From assembly GCA_040401595.1 (NCBI GenBank), contig JBBAOE010000043.1, positions 1 through 15,426 of the forward strand: DNA of 15,426 nucleotides, written 5' to 3'. This stretch comes from RFPW01 sp040401595 (GTDB taxonomy: Bacteria > Pseudomonadota > Gammaproteobacteria > Burkholderiales > Burkholderiaceae_E). A model generated the notes under the pieces. It did no database searches. It had not been told where the DNA came from and saw only the letters and a program-made list of their open reading frames with translations. Positions 1 through 6,829 of this stretch are shown here, piece after piece. A program made the position numbers and the translations under genes. Numbering within the stretch: position 1 is the first letter of the stretch; each line of letters starts with the position of its first letter.

Positions 1-686
1 TCATAAGGCTGGTGCGAATTGGAAATCAGCCATGTCTTGCCATCGGCCATGCGCTTTGGCGCAATGGCGAAGGCGTTCGAGCCGTTCATTTCCGGATCGC
101 GCCCAATGGGGGTCATCGGCGCAGCACTTTCTTTTGGCAACGGCTTGCCTTCGGTCAACGCGCCAATGGCGGCATCCAGACCATAAAAGAACGGCGCACG
201 CAGCACGAAACCCGTGACAATATCCTGTCCAGTTACGGGAAACAGCTTCGACAGGCGGACTTCTTCGGGATGTTTTGACGCATAATGGTTCACGCCCGCG
301 GCATAAGCCTCTGCCACCGCGCGGACTTCGGGCGACAATTCCATATAGCGCGTCTCGGCAGTCTCCCGTGCACCCAAAAGATGCATCACATAATCAACCT
401 TAGCTCCATCAGAGCCGGCAAGCGCGCCATAGCGCCCACGTGTCATGGCAACGACATCCTGTATCGTCGAAAAATCATCTTCTGAATGGGCAAAGGCGAG
501 GCCGTAAGCGGTGTCGGCATCGGTCTTGCCGTTAATGTGTGGCACGCCAAATTCATCGCGCACAATTTCCACATCATAGCTGCGCTTTGGCATTTCATAT
601 CCGGTGGCCGCCAACGGCTCCCACAACGCGCCTGCACCCGCAACAACACCGACAAGCGCCAAGGACGCCCACAAAAATTTCCGCAT
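1..686 (-). CDS. Penicillin acylase / acyl-homoserine-lactone acylase family protein (N-terminal part, cut by window edge)
   Basis: This is the first 228 codons of an Ntn-hydrolase of the penicillin-acylase superfamily; the rest lies left of base 1. The ATG at 686 follows a purine-rich ribosome site (AAGGGGGGAG, 691-700) by four bases. Residues 1-20 form a basic-hydrophobic signal sequence, so export to the periplasm is likely. The region EIVRDEFGVPHI (residues 40-51) is the typical start of the alpha chain. The motif NGSNAFAIAP (201-210) contains the predicted nucleophile Ser203 (bases 78-80), where family members cleave themselves to free the beta chain N-terminus. Family members hydrolyse amide bonds in beta-lactams, N-acyl-homoserine lactones or cyclic lipopeptides such as aculeacin; the substrate cannot be read from this fragment. 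The gene is divergent from an exported aminopeptidase, which fits a role in extracytoplasmic amide catabolism (inference). Confidence 0.87.
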   Translation of the reverse strand, partial: MRKFLWASLALVGVVAGAGALWEPLAATGYEMPKRSYDVEIVRDEFGVPHINGKTDADTAYGLAFAHSEDDFSTIQDVVAMTRGRYGALAGSDGAKVDYVMHLLGARETAETRYMELSPEVRAVAEAYAAGVNHYASKHPEEVRLSKLFPVTGQDIVTGFVLRAPFFYGLDAAIGALTEGKPLPKESAAPMTPIGRDPEMNGSNAFAIAPKRMADGKTWLISNSHQPY

Positions 687-711
687 AAAACTCCCCCCTT
701 GCAATGAGACC

Positions 712-739
712 TTGTCACATCGGTTCATTTGCTTACATA
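712..739 (+). promoter_or_regulatory. Possible sigma-70-type promoter of the aminopeptidase gene
   Basis: TTGTCA (712-717) and TACATA (734-739) are separated by 16 bases in the 92-base divergent intergenic region, about 40 bases before the aminopeptidase ATG. The -35 match is good and the -10 match is only moderate. No regulator site is recognisable. Confidence 0.3.
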
Positions 740-778
740 ACTGGCATAACCAAGATTTACGGAAAGGAAAGTCCCTCT

Positions 779-2341
779 ATGTTTCGCAGCTTCTTAGCCC
801 TTGCACTGGCAAGCGCCGCAATTACTCCCGCATTTGCGCAAGCCGATGTCATTGGATCGGGGGTCGTACCGTCGACAGCTGCGCATTCACAGACCCGGCC
901 AATCAATTTCGCAGCGACAGCGCCAACGTCCGGCGCTTTGGTTATATTGATACGCAATGCGACGCTGCCAGCCAAACTGGTTGACGCGGCAACGGCGCAA
1001 GCATTGAACGCAGCCATCGCTTCAGCAAAATTTGAAGGCAAAGAGGGCAGCTCCTTGTCGCTTCGCGGCATTGGTAACTATGCGCGCATCATATTGAGCG
1101 GCGTTGGCGAGGAAGGTGACCGCGTTTCCCATGTCCGCAACGCATCGGGCAAAGCCGCACAAGATTTGCGCGATGAGGCCCATCCTATCACCATCGCGGG
1201 CGAGCTCAGCCAAGACGAAGCCGCGGCAGCCGCTCTGGGCTACGCTATGGGTCAATATCGGTTCGACCGCTACAAAACCGTCGACCGCAAAACGCCGCCC
1301 ACAAACCCCGTGACCATCGTGAGCAGCGAAGCAGGTAGCGCCGAAACTTTGTGGAAGTCGCGCCATGCGGCCTTGGCCGAAGGCGTGGCCTTGTCGCGCG
1401 ATCTGGCTGCTGAGCCTGCTAATGTGATTTACCCCGAAACCTTTGTGGAGCGCGTGCGCGCCGCATTTGGCAACACCGCAAACGTCAAAATTGAAGTGCT
1501 GGACGAACCCATGATGCGCAAATTGGGCATGGGAACGATTCTTGGCGTGGGCCAAGGGTCGCGCCGTCCATCGCGGATGATGATCGTCGAGTATCGCGGC
1601 GCAGGTGATGGCGCGCCATTGGCCATGGTCGGCAAAGGCATTACCTTTGACTCCGGCGGCACATCGCTCAAGCCCGGTGCGGGCATGTGGGAGATGAAGG
1701 CCGACATGTCTGGCGCGGCCAGCATCATGGGCGCTGTGTTATCGCTCGCAAAGTCAAAGGCACAGGTGAACGTCATCGGCGTTGCCGCGCTGTCCGAAAA
1801 TATGCCCGGCGGCAATGCGCAGCGTCCGGGTGACGTGGTCCGCACGATGAGCGGCAAGACCATTGAGATCCTCAACACCGACGCCGAAGGCCGCTTGGTA
1901 ATGGCAGACGCCAATGAATATGTAATCGCCAATAAAAAACCCGGCGCTTTGGTGAACATGGCGACGTTGACAGGCTCAATCGTTGGCGCCCTGAACGACG
2001 AATATGCCGGCCTATTCAGCCGTGACGACAAATTGGCAGCAGCGGTTACCGCCGCGGGCACTGCAACGGGCGAAGATGTGTGGCGGATGCCGCTGCACAA
2101 AAATTATCTCGATGATATGAAATCGGACATTGCCGACATTAAAAACGTCGTTGAGGGCGGCGGCCCCGGCGCAGGTCTTGGCGCCACCTTTGTTGGCTTC
2201 TTCGTCGATAAAAACATCCCTTGGGCGCATCTTGATATTGCAGGCGTCAACTGGGCGGACAGGTCCGGCCCAGTGACGCCCAAAGGCGCATCGGGCTGGG
2301 GCGTGCAATTATTGGATATGCTTGCCCGCAATTGGAAGTAA
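779..2341 (+). CDS. pepA: Leucyl aminopeptidase, family M17, with signal peptide
   Basis: A 520-aa metallo-aminopeptidase that removes N-terminal residues from peptides using two metal ions. The C-terminal catalytic domain is complete: GKGITFDSGG (285-294), MKADMSG (306-312) and the M17 signature NTDAEGRL (366-373). By analogy with E. coli PepA the metal ligands are K286, D291, D309, D368 and E370, and the catalytic residues are K298 and R372. The ATG at 779 is preferred over an upstream in-frame start at 704 because it follows a purine-rich site (GGAAAGGAAAG) and begins a classic signal peptide (residues 1-20, ending AFA|QA). That suggests a periplasmic enzyme, unlike the cytoplasmic E. coli PepA. 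The N-terminal domain (about 45-190) is the poorly conserved M17 regulatory domain. The pepA symbol follows family membership; regulatory DNA-binding roles known for E. coli PepA should not be assumed. Confidence 0.95.
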   Translation: MFRSFLALALASAAITPAFAQADVIGSGVVPSTAAHSQTRPINFAATAPTSGALVILIRNATLPAKLVDAATAQALNAAIASAKFEGKEGSSLSLRGIGNYARIILSGVGEEGDRVSHVRNASGKAAQDLRDEAHPITIAGELSQDEAAAAALGYAMGQYRFDRYKTVDRKTPPTNPVTIVSSEAGSAETLWKSRHAALAEGVALSRDLAAEPANVIYPETFVERVRAAFGNTANVKIEVLDEPMMRKLGMGTILGVGQGSRRPSRMMIVEYRGAGDGAPLAMVGKGITFDSGGTSLKPGAGMWEMKADMSGAASIMGAVLSLAKSKAQVNVIGVAALSENMPGGNAQRPGDVVRTMSGKTIEILNTDAEGRLVMADANEYVIANKKPGALVNMATLTGSIVGALNDEYAGLFSRDDKLAAAVTAAGTATGEDVWRMPLHKNYLDDMKSDIADIKNVVEGGGPGAGLGATFVGFFVDKNIPWAHLDIAGVNWADRSGPVTPKGASGWGVQLLDMLARNWK

Positions 2342-2379
2342 TTGGGGCGGCGTCATATTTCCGTTGAATGGGCGTCGCT

Positions 2380-2407
2380 CTTGTGTAGCGAACATGCCGC
2401 ACTACAT
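2380..2407 (+). promoter_or_regulatory. Possible RpoH-type (heat-shock) promoter of clpB
   Basis: CTTG (2380-2383) and CTACAT (2402-2407), separated by 18 bases, resemble the loose alphaproteobacterial sigma-32 pattern (CTTG, about 17 bases, CCTATAT-like). The position suits clpB, which is a standard RpoH target. Transcription would start near 2414, just before the hairpin at 2419-2446. The match is partial and was made by eye. Confidence 0.35.
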
Positions 2408-2418
2408 TCTGAATAGGC

Positions 2419-2446
2419 ATGGAGCCTTTGTCCCCAAAGGCTCCAT
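2419..2446 (+). promoter_or_regulatory. Perfect 12-bp stem-loop in the probable clpB 5' leader
   Basis: The arms ATGGAGCCTTTG (2419-2430) and CAAAGGCTCCAT (2435-2446) pair perfectly around a TCCC loop. No T-run follows, so an intrinsic terminator for the upstream aminopeptidase gene is unlikely. The clpB ribosome site AGGAA (2456-2460) lies 10 bases beyond the stem and is not paired in it, so a simple thermosensor that hides the ribosome site is not supported. It may stabilise the 5' end of the mRNA or bind a regulator. Confidence 0.6.
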
Positions 2447-2467
2447 CGGCAATTTAGGAAATAGCGC

Positions 2468-5047
2468 ATGAACCTCGAAAAATTCACGGACCGCGCCAAG
2501 GGTTTTCTGCAAAGCGCGCAGACCGTCGCCATTCGCATGAGCCATCAGCGGATCGGGCCTGAGCATCTCCTGAAAGCTTTGCTCGAAGATGAGCAGGGCA
2601 TGGCCTCGGGCCTGATCAAGGCCGCTGGCGGCGATGCGGCGACTGCGTTGCGTGAGACGGACGCGGCGCTGGCGAAGGTACCTGCCATATCGGGTGGCGG
2701 CGCGCAGCAGACCCCCGGCCTCGACAATGACGCGGTACGCGTGCTCGATGCCGCCGAACAGGTCGCGCAAAAAGCCGGCGACAGCTATGTCACCGTTGAG
2801 CGCCTGTTGCTCGCGCTGGCGCTGGCTAAGACCAGCACAGCAGGCAAGGCGCTGGCCGCCGCAGCTGTCACCGCCGATGGTCTGAACGCCGCAATCAACG
2901 AACTTCGGGGTGGTCGCTCCGCTGACACCGCGGGCGCCGAAGACCGCTATGACGCGCTCAAGAAGTTTGCCCGCGACCTGACCGAAGTCGCGCGCGCCGG
3001 AAAGTTGGACCCCGTAATCGGCCGCGACGAAGAAATCCGCCGCACGATCCAAATCCTTGCGCGCCGTACAAAGAATAACCCCGTGCTGATTGGCGAACCC
3101 GGTGTTGGCAAAACCGCCATTGCCGAGGGGCTGGCGTTGCGCATTGCCAATGGCGACGTCCCCGATAGCCTGAAGCATCGCAAATTGCTCTCGCTCGACA
3201 TGGGTGCGTTGATCGCGGGGGCAAAATATCGCGGCGAATTTGAAGAGCGGTTGAAAGGCGTGCTGGATGAGGTCAAGCAGGCCGAAGGTGACATTATCTT
3301 GTTCATCGACGAAATGCATACGCTTGTCGGCGCGGGCAAAGGCGAAGGCGCGATGGACGCCGCCAACCTGATCAAACCTGCTTTGTCGCGTGGTGAGCTG
3401 CACTGCATTGGCGCAACCACGCTCGATGAATATCAGAAACATGTCGAAAAAGACCCCGCGCTACAACGCCGGTTTCAGCCGATTTTTGTAGGCGAACCTA
3501 CGGTCGAGGATACAATCTCCATCCTGCGTGGACTGAAGGAAAAATACGAGCTGCACCATGGCGTGCGGATTACCGACGGCGCGTTGGTGAGCGCCGCCAC
3601 GCTGTCGCACCGGTATATTTCCGACCGTTTCCTACCGGACAAAGCCATCGACCTGATGGACGAGGCCGCGTCGCGTCTGCGGATGGAGGTTGAATCCAAG
3701 CCCGAAGAGATTGAAACGCTCGACCGCCGGATCATCCAATTAAAGATTGAACGTGAAGCCTTGGGTAAGGAAAGCGATGCGGCGTCCAAAGACCGCCTGG
3801 CCAATTTGGAGGGCGAGCTTGCCAATCTGGAGCAGCAATCGCTGGAACTGACGCAGCGGTGGCAGGCCGAAAAAGACAAGATTTCTGCCGAAGCCAAAAT
3901 CAAAGAGCTTCTGGATGGCGCGCGTATCGAATTGGAGCAGGCGCAGCGGTCCGGCGACCTCGCCAAGGCAGGTGAGCTGCAATATGGCACGATCCCGGGC
4001 CTCGAAAAGCAACTGGAAGTTGCCGAAGCCGCCGCCGGCAACGCCATGCTGCGTGAGGAAGTGACCGCGCAGGACATCGCCAGCGTCGTCAGCCGCTGGA
4101 CCGGCATCCCCGTCGATAAAATGCTGGAGGGCGAACGCGATAAGTTGCTCAATATGGAGCAGCTTATCGGTGCGCGCGTCATTGGCCAGAAGGACGCGGT
4201 GGAGGCCGTGTCCAAGGCAGTGCGCCGATCGCGCGCTGGCCTTCAGGACCCGAACCGCCCGCTTGGATCTTTCCTGTTCCTTGGGCCAACGGGTGTCGGC
4301 AAGACCGAGCTGACAAAAGCGCTCGCATCATTCCTGTTCGACGACGACAATGCGATGGTCCGCATCGACATGTCCGAATATATGGAAAAGCACAGCGTCG
4401 CACGGCTCGTCGGCGCGCCTCCGGGCTATGTCGGTTATGAAGAAGGCGGCGTGCTGACCGAGGCCGTCCGCCGCCGGCCCTATCAGGTTGTCTTGTTTGA
4501 CGAGGTCGAGAAAGCCCATTCGGACGTGTTCAATATCCTGCTGCAGGTATTGGATGACGGTCGCTTGACCGATGGCCAAGGCCGCACCGTGGACTTCTCC
4601 AACACGCTTATCATTCTCACATCCAATCTGGGTAGCCAGCATCTGGCTGCGCTGGAGGATGGACAGGATGTGAAAGACGTGGAACCGCAGGTCATGGAAA
4701 TCGTGCGTGCCTATTTCCGGCCCGAATTCCTGAACCGCTTGGACGAGGTCATATTGTTCCATCGCTTGGGCGCCGATCACATGGCGCCGATCGTCGATAT
4801 TCAGGTGCAGCGCGTGCAAAATCTGCTCAAGGATCGCAAGATCACTTTGTCCTTATCAGGCGAGGCCAAAGCTTGGCTGGGTCGCGTCGGCTATGACCCT
4901 GTATATGGTGCACGCCCGCTCAAACGCGCCATCCAACGCTATTTGCAGGACCCGCTGGCAGACATGCTCCTGCGCGGCGGCATCCCCGATGGCGCCACGG
5001 TGCAGGTGGAAGAGGGCGATGGCGGACTCAAACTATCGACTGGGTGA
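2468..5047 (+). CDS. clpB: ATP-dependent disaggregase ClpB (Hsp100)
   Basis: An 859-aa cytoplasmic hexameric AAA+ chaperone that threads aggregated proteins through its pore and works with DnaK/DnaJ/GrpE. Length and domain order are those of full ClpB: N-terminal Clp repeats (about 1-150); AAA-1 with Walker A GEPGVGKT (209-216), pore loop KYRG (253-256), Walker B ILFIDE (277-282) and arginine fingers R334/R335; a coiled-coil middle domain (about 405-525), which distinguishes ClpB from ClpA and ClpC; and AAA-2 with Walker A GPTGVGKT (606-613), pore loop GYVGY (653-657), Walker B VVLFDE (674-679) and a GARPLKR sensor-2 motif near the C-terminus. The ATG at 2468 has AGGAA seven bases upstream and gives the standard N-terminus. 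It is transcribed alone; heat-shock control is inferred from the upstream promoter-like sequence and from the family. Confidence 0.98.
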   Translation: MNLEKFTDRAKGFLQSAQTVAIRMSHQRIGPEHLLKALLEDEQGMASGLIKAAGGDAATALRETDAALAKVPAISGGGAQQTPGLDNDAVRVLDAAEQVAQKAGDSYVTVERLLLALALAKTSTAGKALAAAAVTADGLNAAINELRGGRSADTAGAEDRYDALKKFARDLTEVARAGKLDPVIGRDEEIRRTIQILARRTKNNPVLIGEPGVGKTAIAEGLALRIANGDVPDSLKHRKLLSLDMGALIAGAKYRGEFEERLKGVLDEVKQAEGDIILFIDEMHTLVGAGKGEGAMDAANLIKPALSRGELHCIGATTLDEYQKHVEKDPALQRRFQPIFVGEPTVEDTISILRGLKEKYELHHGVRITDGALVSAATLSHRYISDRFLPDKAIDLMDEAASRLRMEVESKPEEIETLDRRIIQLKIEREALGKESDAASKDRLANLEGELANLEQQSLELTQRWQAEKDKISAEAKIKELLDGARIELEQAQRSGDLAKAGELQYGTIPGLEKQLEVAEAAAGNAMLREEVTAQDIASVVSRWTGIPVDKMLEGERDKLLNMEQLIGARVIGQKDAVEAVSKAVRRSRAGLQDPNRPLGSFLFLGPTGVGKTELTKALASFLFDDDNAMVRIDMSEYMEKHSVARLVGAPPGYVGYEEGGVLTEAVRRRPYQVVLFDEVEKAHSDVFNILLQVLDDGRLTDGQGRTVDFSNTLIILTSNLGSQHLAALEDGQDVKDVEPQVMEIVRAYFRPEFLNRLDEVILFHRLGADHMAPIVDIQVQRVQNLLKDRKITLSLSGEAKAWLGRVGYDPVYGARPLKRAIQRYLQDPLADMLLRGGIPDGATVQVEEGDGGLKLSTG

Positions 5048-5081
5048 GGAGCCACGCTGAGCTATCGCGACGGCATCATTT

Positions 5082-5099
5082 TGACATTTACAAATGTCA
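5082..5099. repeat. 18-base inverted repeat between convergent clpB and the oxygenase gene
   Basis: TGACATTT (5082-5089) and AAATGTCA (5092-5099) are perfect inverted arms around AC. The right arm contains the stop codon of the minus-strand oxygenase gene (5097-5099). The repeat lies 34 bases after the clpB stop. It is AT-rich and has no T-run on either side, so it is at best a weak terminator for either gene; no other clear terminator is visible in this junction. Confidence 0.4.
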
Positions 5100-5831
5100 G
5101 TCCGGTTGTTCATGGGCCCTCAGCCAGCCAGTAATCGCGTAACGACGATAGGCTGCGGCTTGCGTTACTTCACTAACGCTATGCAATTGAGGCACTTTGA
5201 ATAGATTAAGGGTGTTGAATGTCGGTACCCATCCGCAATCAACATGACCGTCTGACCCGTGAAACAGAAGCAATCCGCCCCATTCCAGCCGCCAGACAGG
5301 CGTTAGACCAAACACATAAGCCGCCCGCCGGAATTTTCCTTCAACGGCGTCGTCATGACCAGTTAGAAAGTCACCGGGCGCATATGCCGTTGCCTGGGCG
5401 TCTGCATATTCTATCTCTGCAGAGCCGGTAATCGTGCGCAGGAAATCTCGCACACTGTCGGTCGACATGAAGTTGGCAAAGGAAAAGATGATATCCGTGC
5501 CTGCTGCCCGTTCGCTTGCGCTATCGGGGACACGGACCGTTTCGAAGCGATACTGAAACCCATAGCGTGCCTGCCCATAAACTGCGTTATTGAGCGCTTT
5601 GACTTGTTCATCATCCAATTGTGCGCGCGTCGGCCGATCAAGCTCAACAGCATCGTTCGTCGTCGCCAACACTTGTACCCAGTCGTTGCGGTAGCGCAGC
5701 CTTTCGTAGAGAGCCTTGGCGTCTTCGGCATGCAGGAATTCGGGAATATGCACGCGCCCATTTTCATCAAAGCTTTTGGCCAGCGCCGATACGTCCAGTG
5801 TCGGATTCATCCTCATCATTGCCGTTTCCAT
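5097..5831 (-). CDS. 2-oxoglutarate/Fe(II)-dependent oxygenase, COG3751-like (paralogue A)
   Basis: A 244-aa putative non-heme iron hydroxylase using 2-oxoglutarate and O2, probably cytoplasmic because no signal peptide is visible. The double-stranded beta-helix core carries the HxD pair in GHDDA (H159, D161), the distal ligand H217 in VPQLHSVSEV, and R230 in RRYAITGW, which should bind 2-oxoglutarate. The block WGGLLLF...FNTLNLFKVP resembles the prolyl-hydroxylase group of COG3751, which includes yeast Tpa1; the substrate here is unknown. The start at 5831 has GAGG five bases upstream. A longer reading to 5933 (278 aa) adds residues absent from the paralogue and is less likely; in-frame ATG codons at 5819, 5816 and 5810 are alternatives. 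It is divergent from paralogue B (6089-6829), with which it shares ADAQAT, WGG, FN-LNLF-VPQ-H-VS and R-AITGWL. Confidence 0.87.
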   Translation of the reverse strand: METAMMRMNPTLDVSALAKSFDENGRVHIPEFLHAEDAKALYERLRYRNDWVQVLATTNDAVELDRPTRAQLDDEQVKALNNAVYGQARYGFQYRFETVRVPDSASERAAGTDIIFSFANFMSTDSVRDFLRTITGSAEIEYADAQATAYAPGDFLTGHDDAVEGKFRRAAYVFGLTPVWRLEWGGLLLFHGSDGHVDCGWVPTFNTLNLFKVPQLHSVSEVTQAAAYRRYAITGWLRAHEQPD

Positions 5832-6088
5832 CACAGCCTCAGGTTTAGGGCTCCTTCTATAGGCAGATGGGTGTGTGTAAAGTAAGCGCTGATTTCGATC
5901 TTCCAGTCCGATCGCTAAAGGCCAAGGCACCAAGCATCATCATGACAGCGCCTGAGGCCACAAACCGAATAGCTATTAAATCGATGTGAAGATGATGATA
6001 ACTAACTCGACGCCAATTACCTGCGGTGCTAACGATTTTCCAAAGCCGCACGAAGACCACGCCTCTAATGATCAAGTGATTGAAGAAG
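5832..6088. promoter_or_regulatory. Divergent intergenic region between the two oxygenase paralogues
   Basis: A 257-base non-coding region that must hold promoters for both transcripts. On the minus strand TATAGA (plus-strand TCTATA, 5856-5861) is a fair -10 element for paralogue A, with only a poor -35 (TTACTT) 18 bases further up. On the plus strand I see no convincing -35/-10 pair. Short complementary ATC/GAT triplet runs (CATCATCAT near 5936-5944 and GATGATGAT near 5991-5999) are too simple to call an operator. Confidence 0.35.
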
Positions 6089-6829
6089 ATGAAAAGCTTG
6101 TTTGAAATCAACCAAGGCATTAACCGGCCAGAGCTCGCCCGCCGCTTTTTGCAAAATGGCAGGGTTCAAGTACGCAACGTTCTAACGCCGCAAACAGCGC
6201 AGGAACTTTTGTCGATCTTAAAGCAGCAGACGCGCTGGAGCATGGCGATATTCAGCGACGAAAATGCAGTCGCTGAAGCAAAGAGTTTTAAATCTGATGA
6301 CATCAAGAGAGCCGGAGGGGCCGAGCGTGTCAATCGCGCAGCTGCATCCGCAGAGGCTCTCTCTGCTGAAGGGCGGTATGCATTTCGCTATGCGCATTAC
6401 CCGATTGTTGATGCTCTCAATGAACGTTGGGACCCCAATGGCCCCCATGAAATACTCCTAGAACATCTAAATGCGCCTGAATTTCTTAATCTCGCCCGCG
6501 AAGTTACCGGTATCAAGGAACTGATCCGCGCAGATGCTCAAGCAACATTATTTGCCGCAAACCATTATTTGGGCCATCATACCGACAGCCATGTCGCACA
6601 GGGCTGGCGGATAGCATATGTCCTGAACCTTGCGCCAGATAACTGGCATCCCGACTGGGGCGGCTATCTTCTCTTTTTGGATGATGAGGGAGATGTGGTT
6701 GAGGGTTTTCGGCCCCGCTTCAACGCACTTAATCTGTTTCTTGTGCCACAAAATCACCTAGTGAGCTACGTTCCGCCATTCGCTCCAAACAGTCGGTTTG
6801 CTATTACCGGTTGGCTTTCCGACCGGTGA
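6089..6829 (+). CDS. 2-oxoglutarate/Fe(II)-dependent oxygenase, COG3751-like (paralogue B)
   Basis: A 246-aa putative hydroxylase of the same family as the divergent neighbour. The predicted iron site is H164-T-D166 in LGHHTDSH and H223 in VPQNHLVSYV, with R236 in SRFAITGW for 2-oxoglutarate. The core block WGGYLLF (189-195) and FNALNLFLVPQ (211-221) align with paralogue A, while the N-terminal half (about 50-125) is divergent and longer, so the two probably differ in substrate. No signal peptide is visible. The ATG at 6089 is chosen over an in-frame TTG at 6080, though both have weak ribosome sites (GAAGAAG overlaps the TTG codon). The stop overlaps the next start in TGATG, so the two are almost certainly one operon with translational coupling. 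Codon use looks somewhat more AT-rich than in clpB. Confidence 0.87.
   Translation: MKSLFEINQGINRPELARRFLQNGRVQVRNVLTPQTAQELLSILKQQTRWSMAIFSDENAVAEAKSFKSDDIKRAGGAERVNRAAASAEALSAEGRYAFRYAHYPIVDALNERWDPNGPHEILLEHLNAPEFLNLAREVTGIKELIRADAQATLFAANHYLGHHTDSHVAQGWRIAYVLNLAPDNWHPDWGGYLLFLDDEGDVVEGFRPRFNALNLFLVPQNHLVSYVPPFAPNSRFAITGWLSDR

Noticed and set aside
443..718. 91-codon minus-strand frame overlapping the acylase start
   Set aside because: It is out of frame with the acylase, which has the signal peptide, ribosome site and Ntn-hydrolase motifs.
2419..2446. The clpB leader hairpin as terminator of the aminopeptidase gene
   Set aside because: No T-run follows on the plus strand, and it is closer to the clpB start than to the aminopeptidase stop.
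2356..2463. Pairing between TATTTCC (2356-2362) and the clpB ribosome site GGAAATA (2457-2463) as an RNA thermometer
   Set aside because: The upstream arm lies before the likely transcription start, so it would not be in the mRNA; seven complementary bases at this distance can be chance.
2402..3442. 346-codon open frame antisense to clpB
   Set aside because: It lies wholly over the 5' half of clpB, has low-complexity codon-shadow composition and no recognisable domain; high-GC genes commonly open long antisense frames.
5832..5933. N-terminal extension of oxygenase A to 5933 (278 aa)
   Set aside because: The extra 34 residues do not align with the paralogue, and the ATG at 5831 has a closer ribosome site; the extension would also cover the best -10 element.
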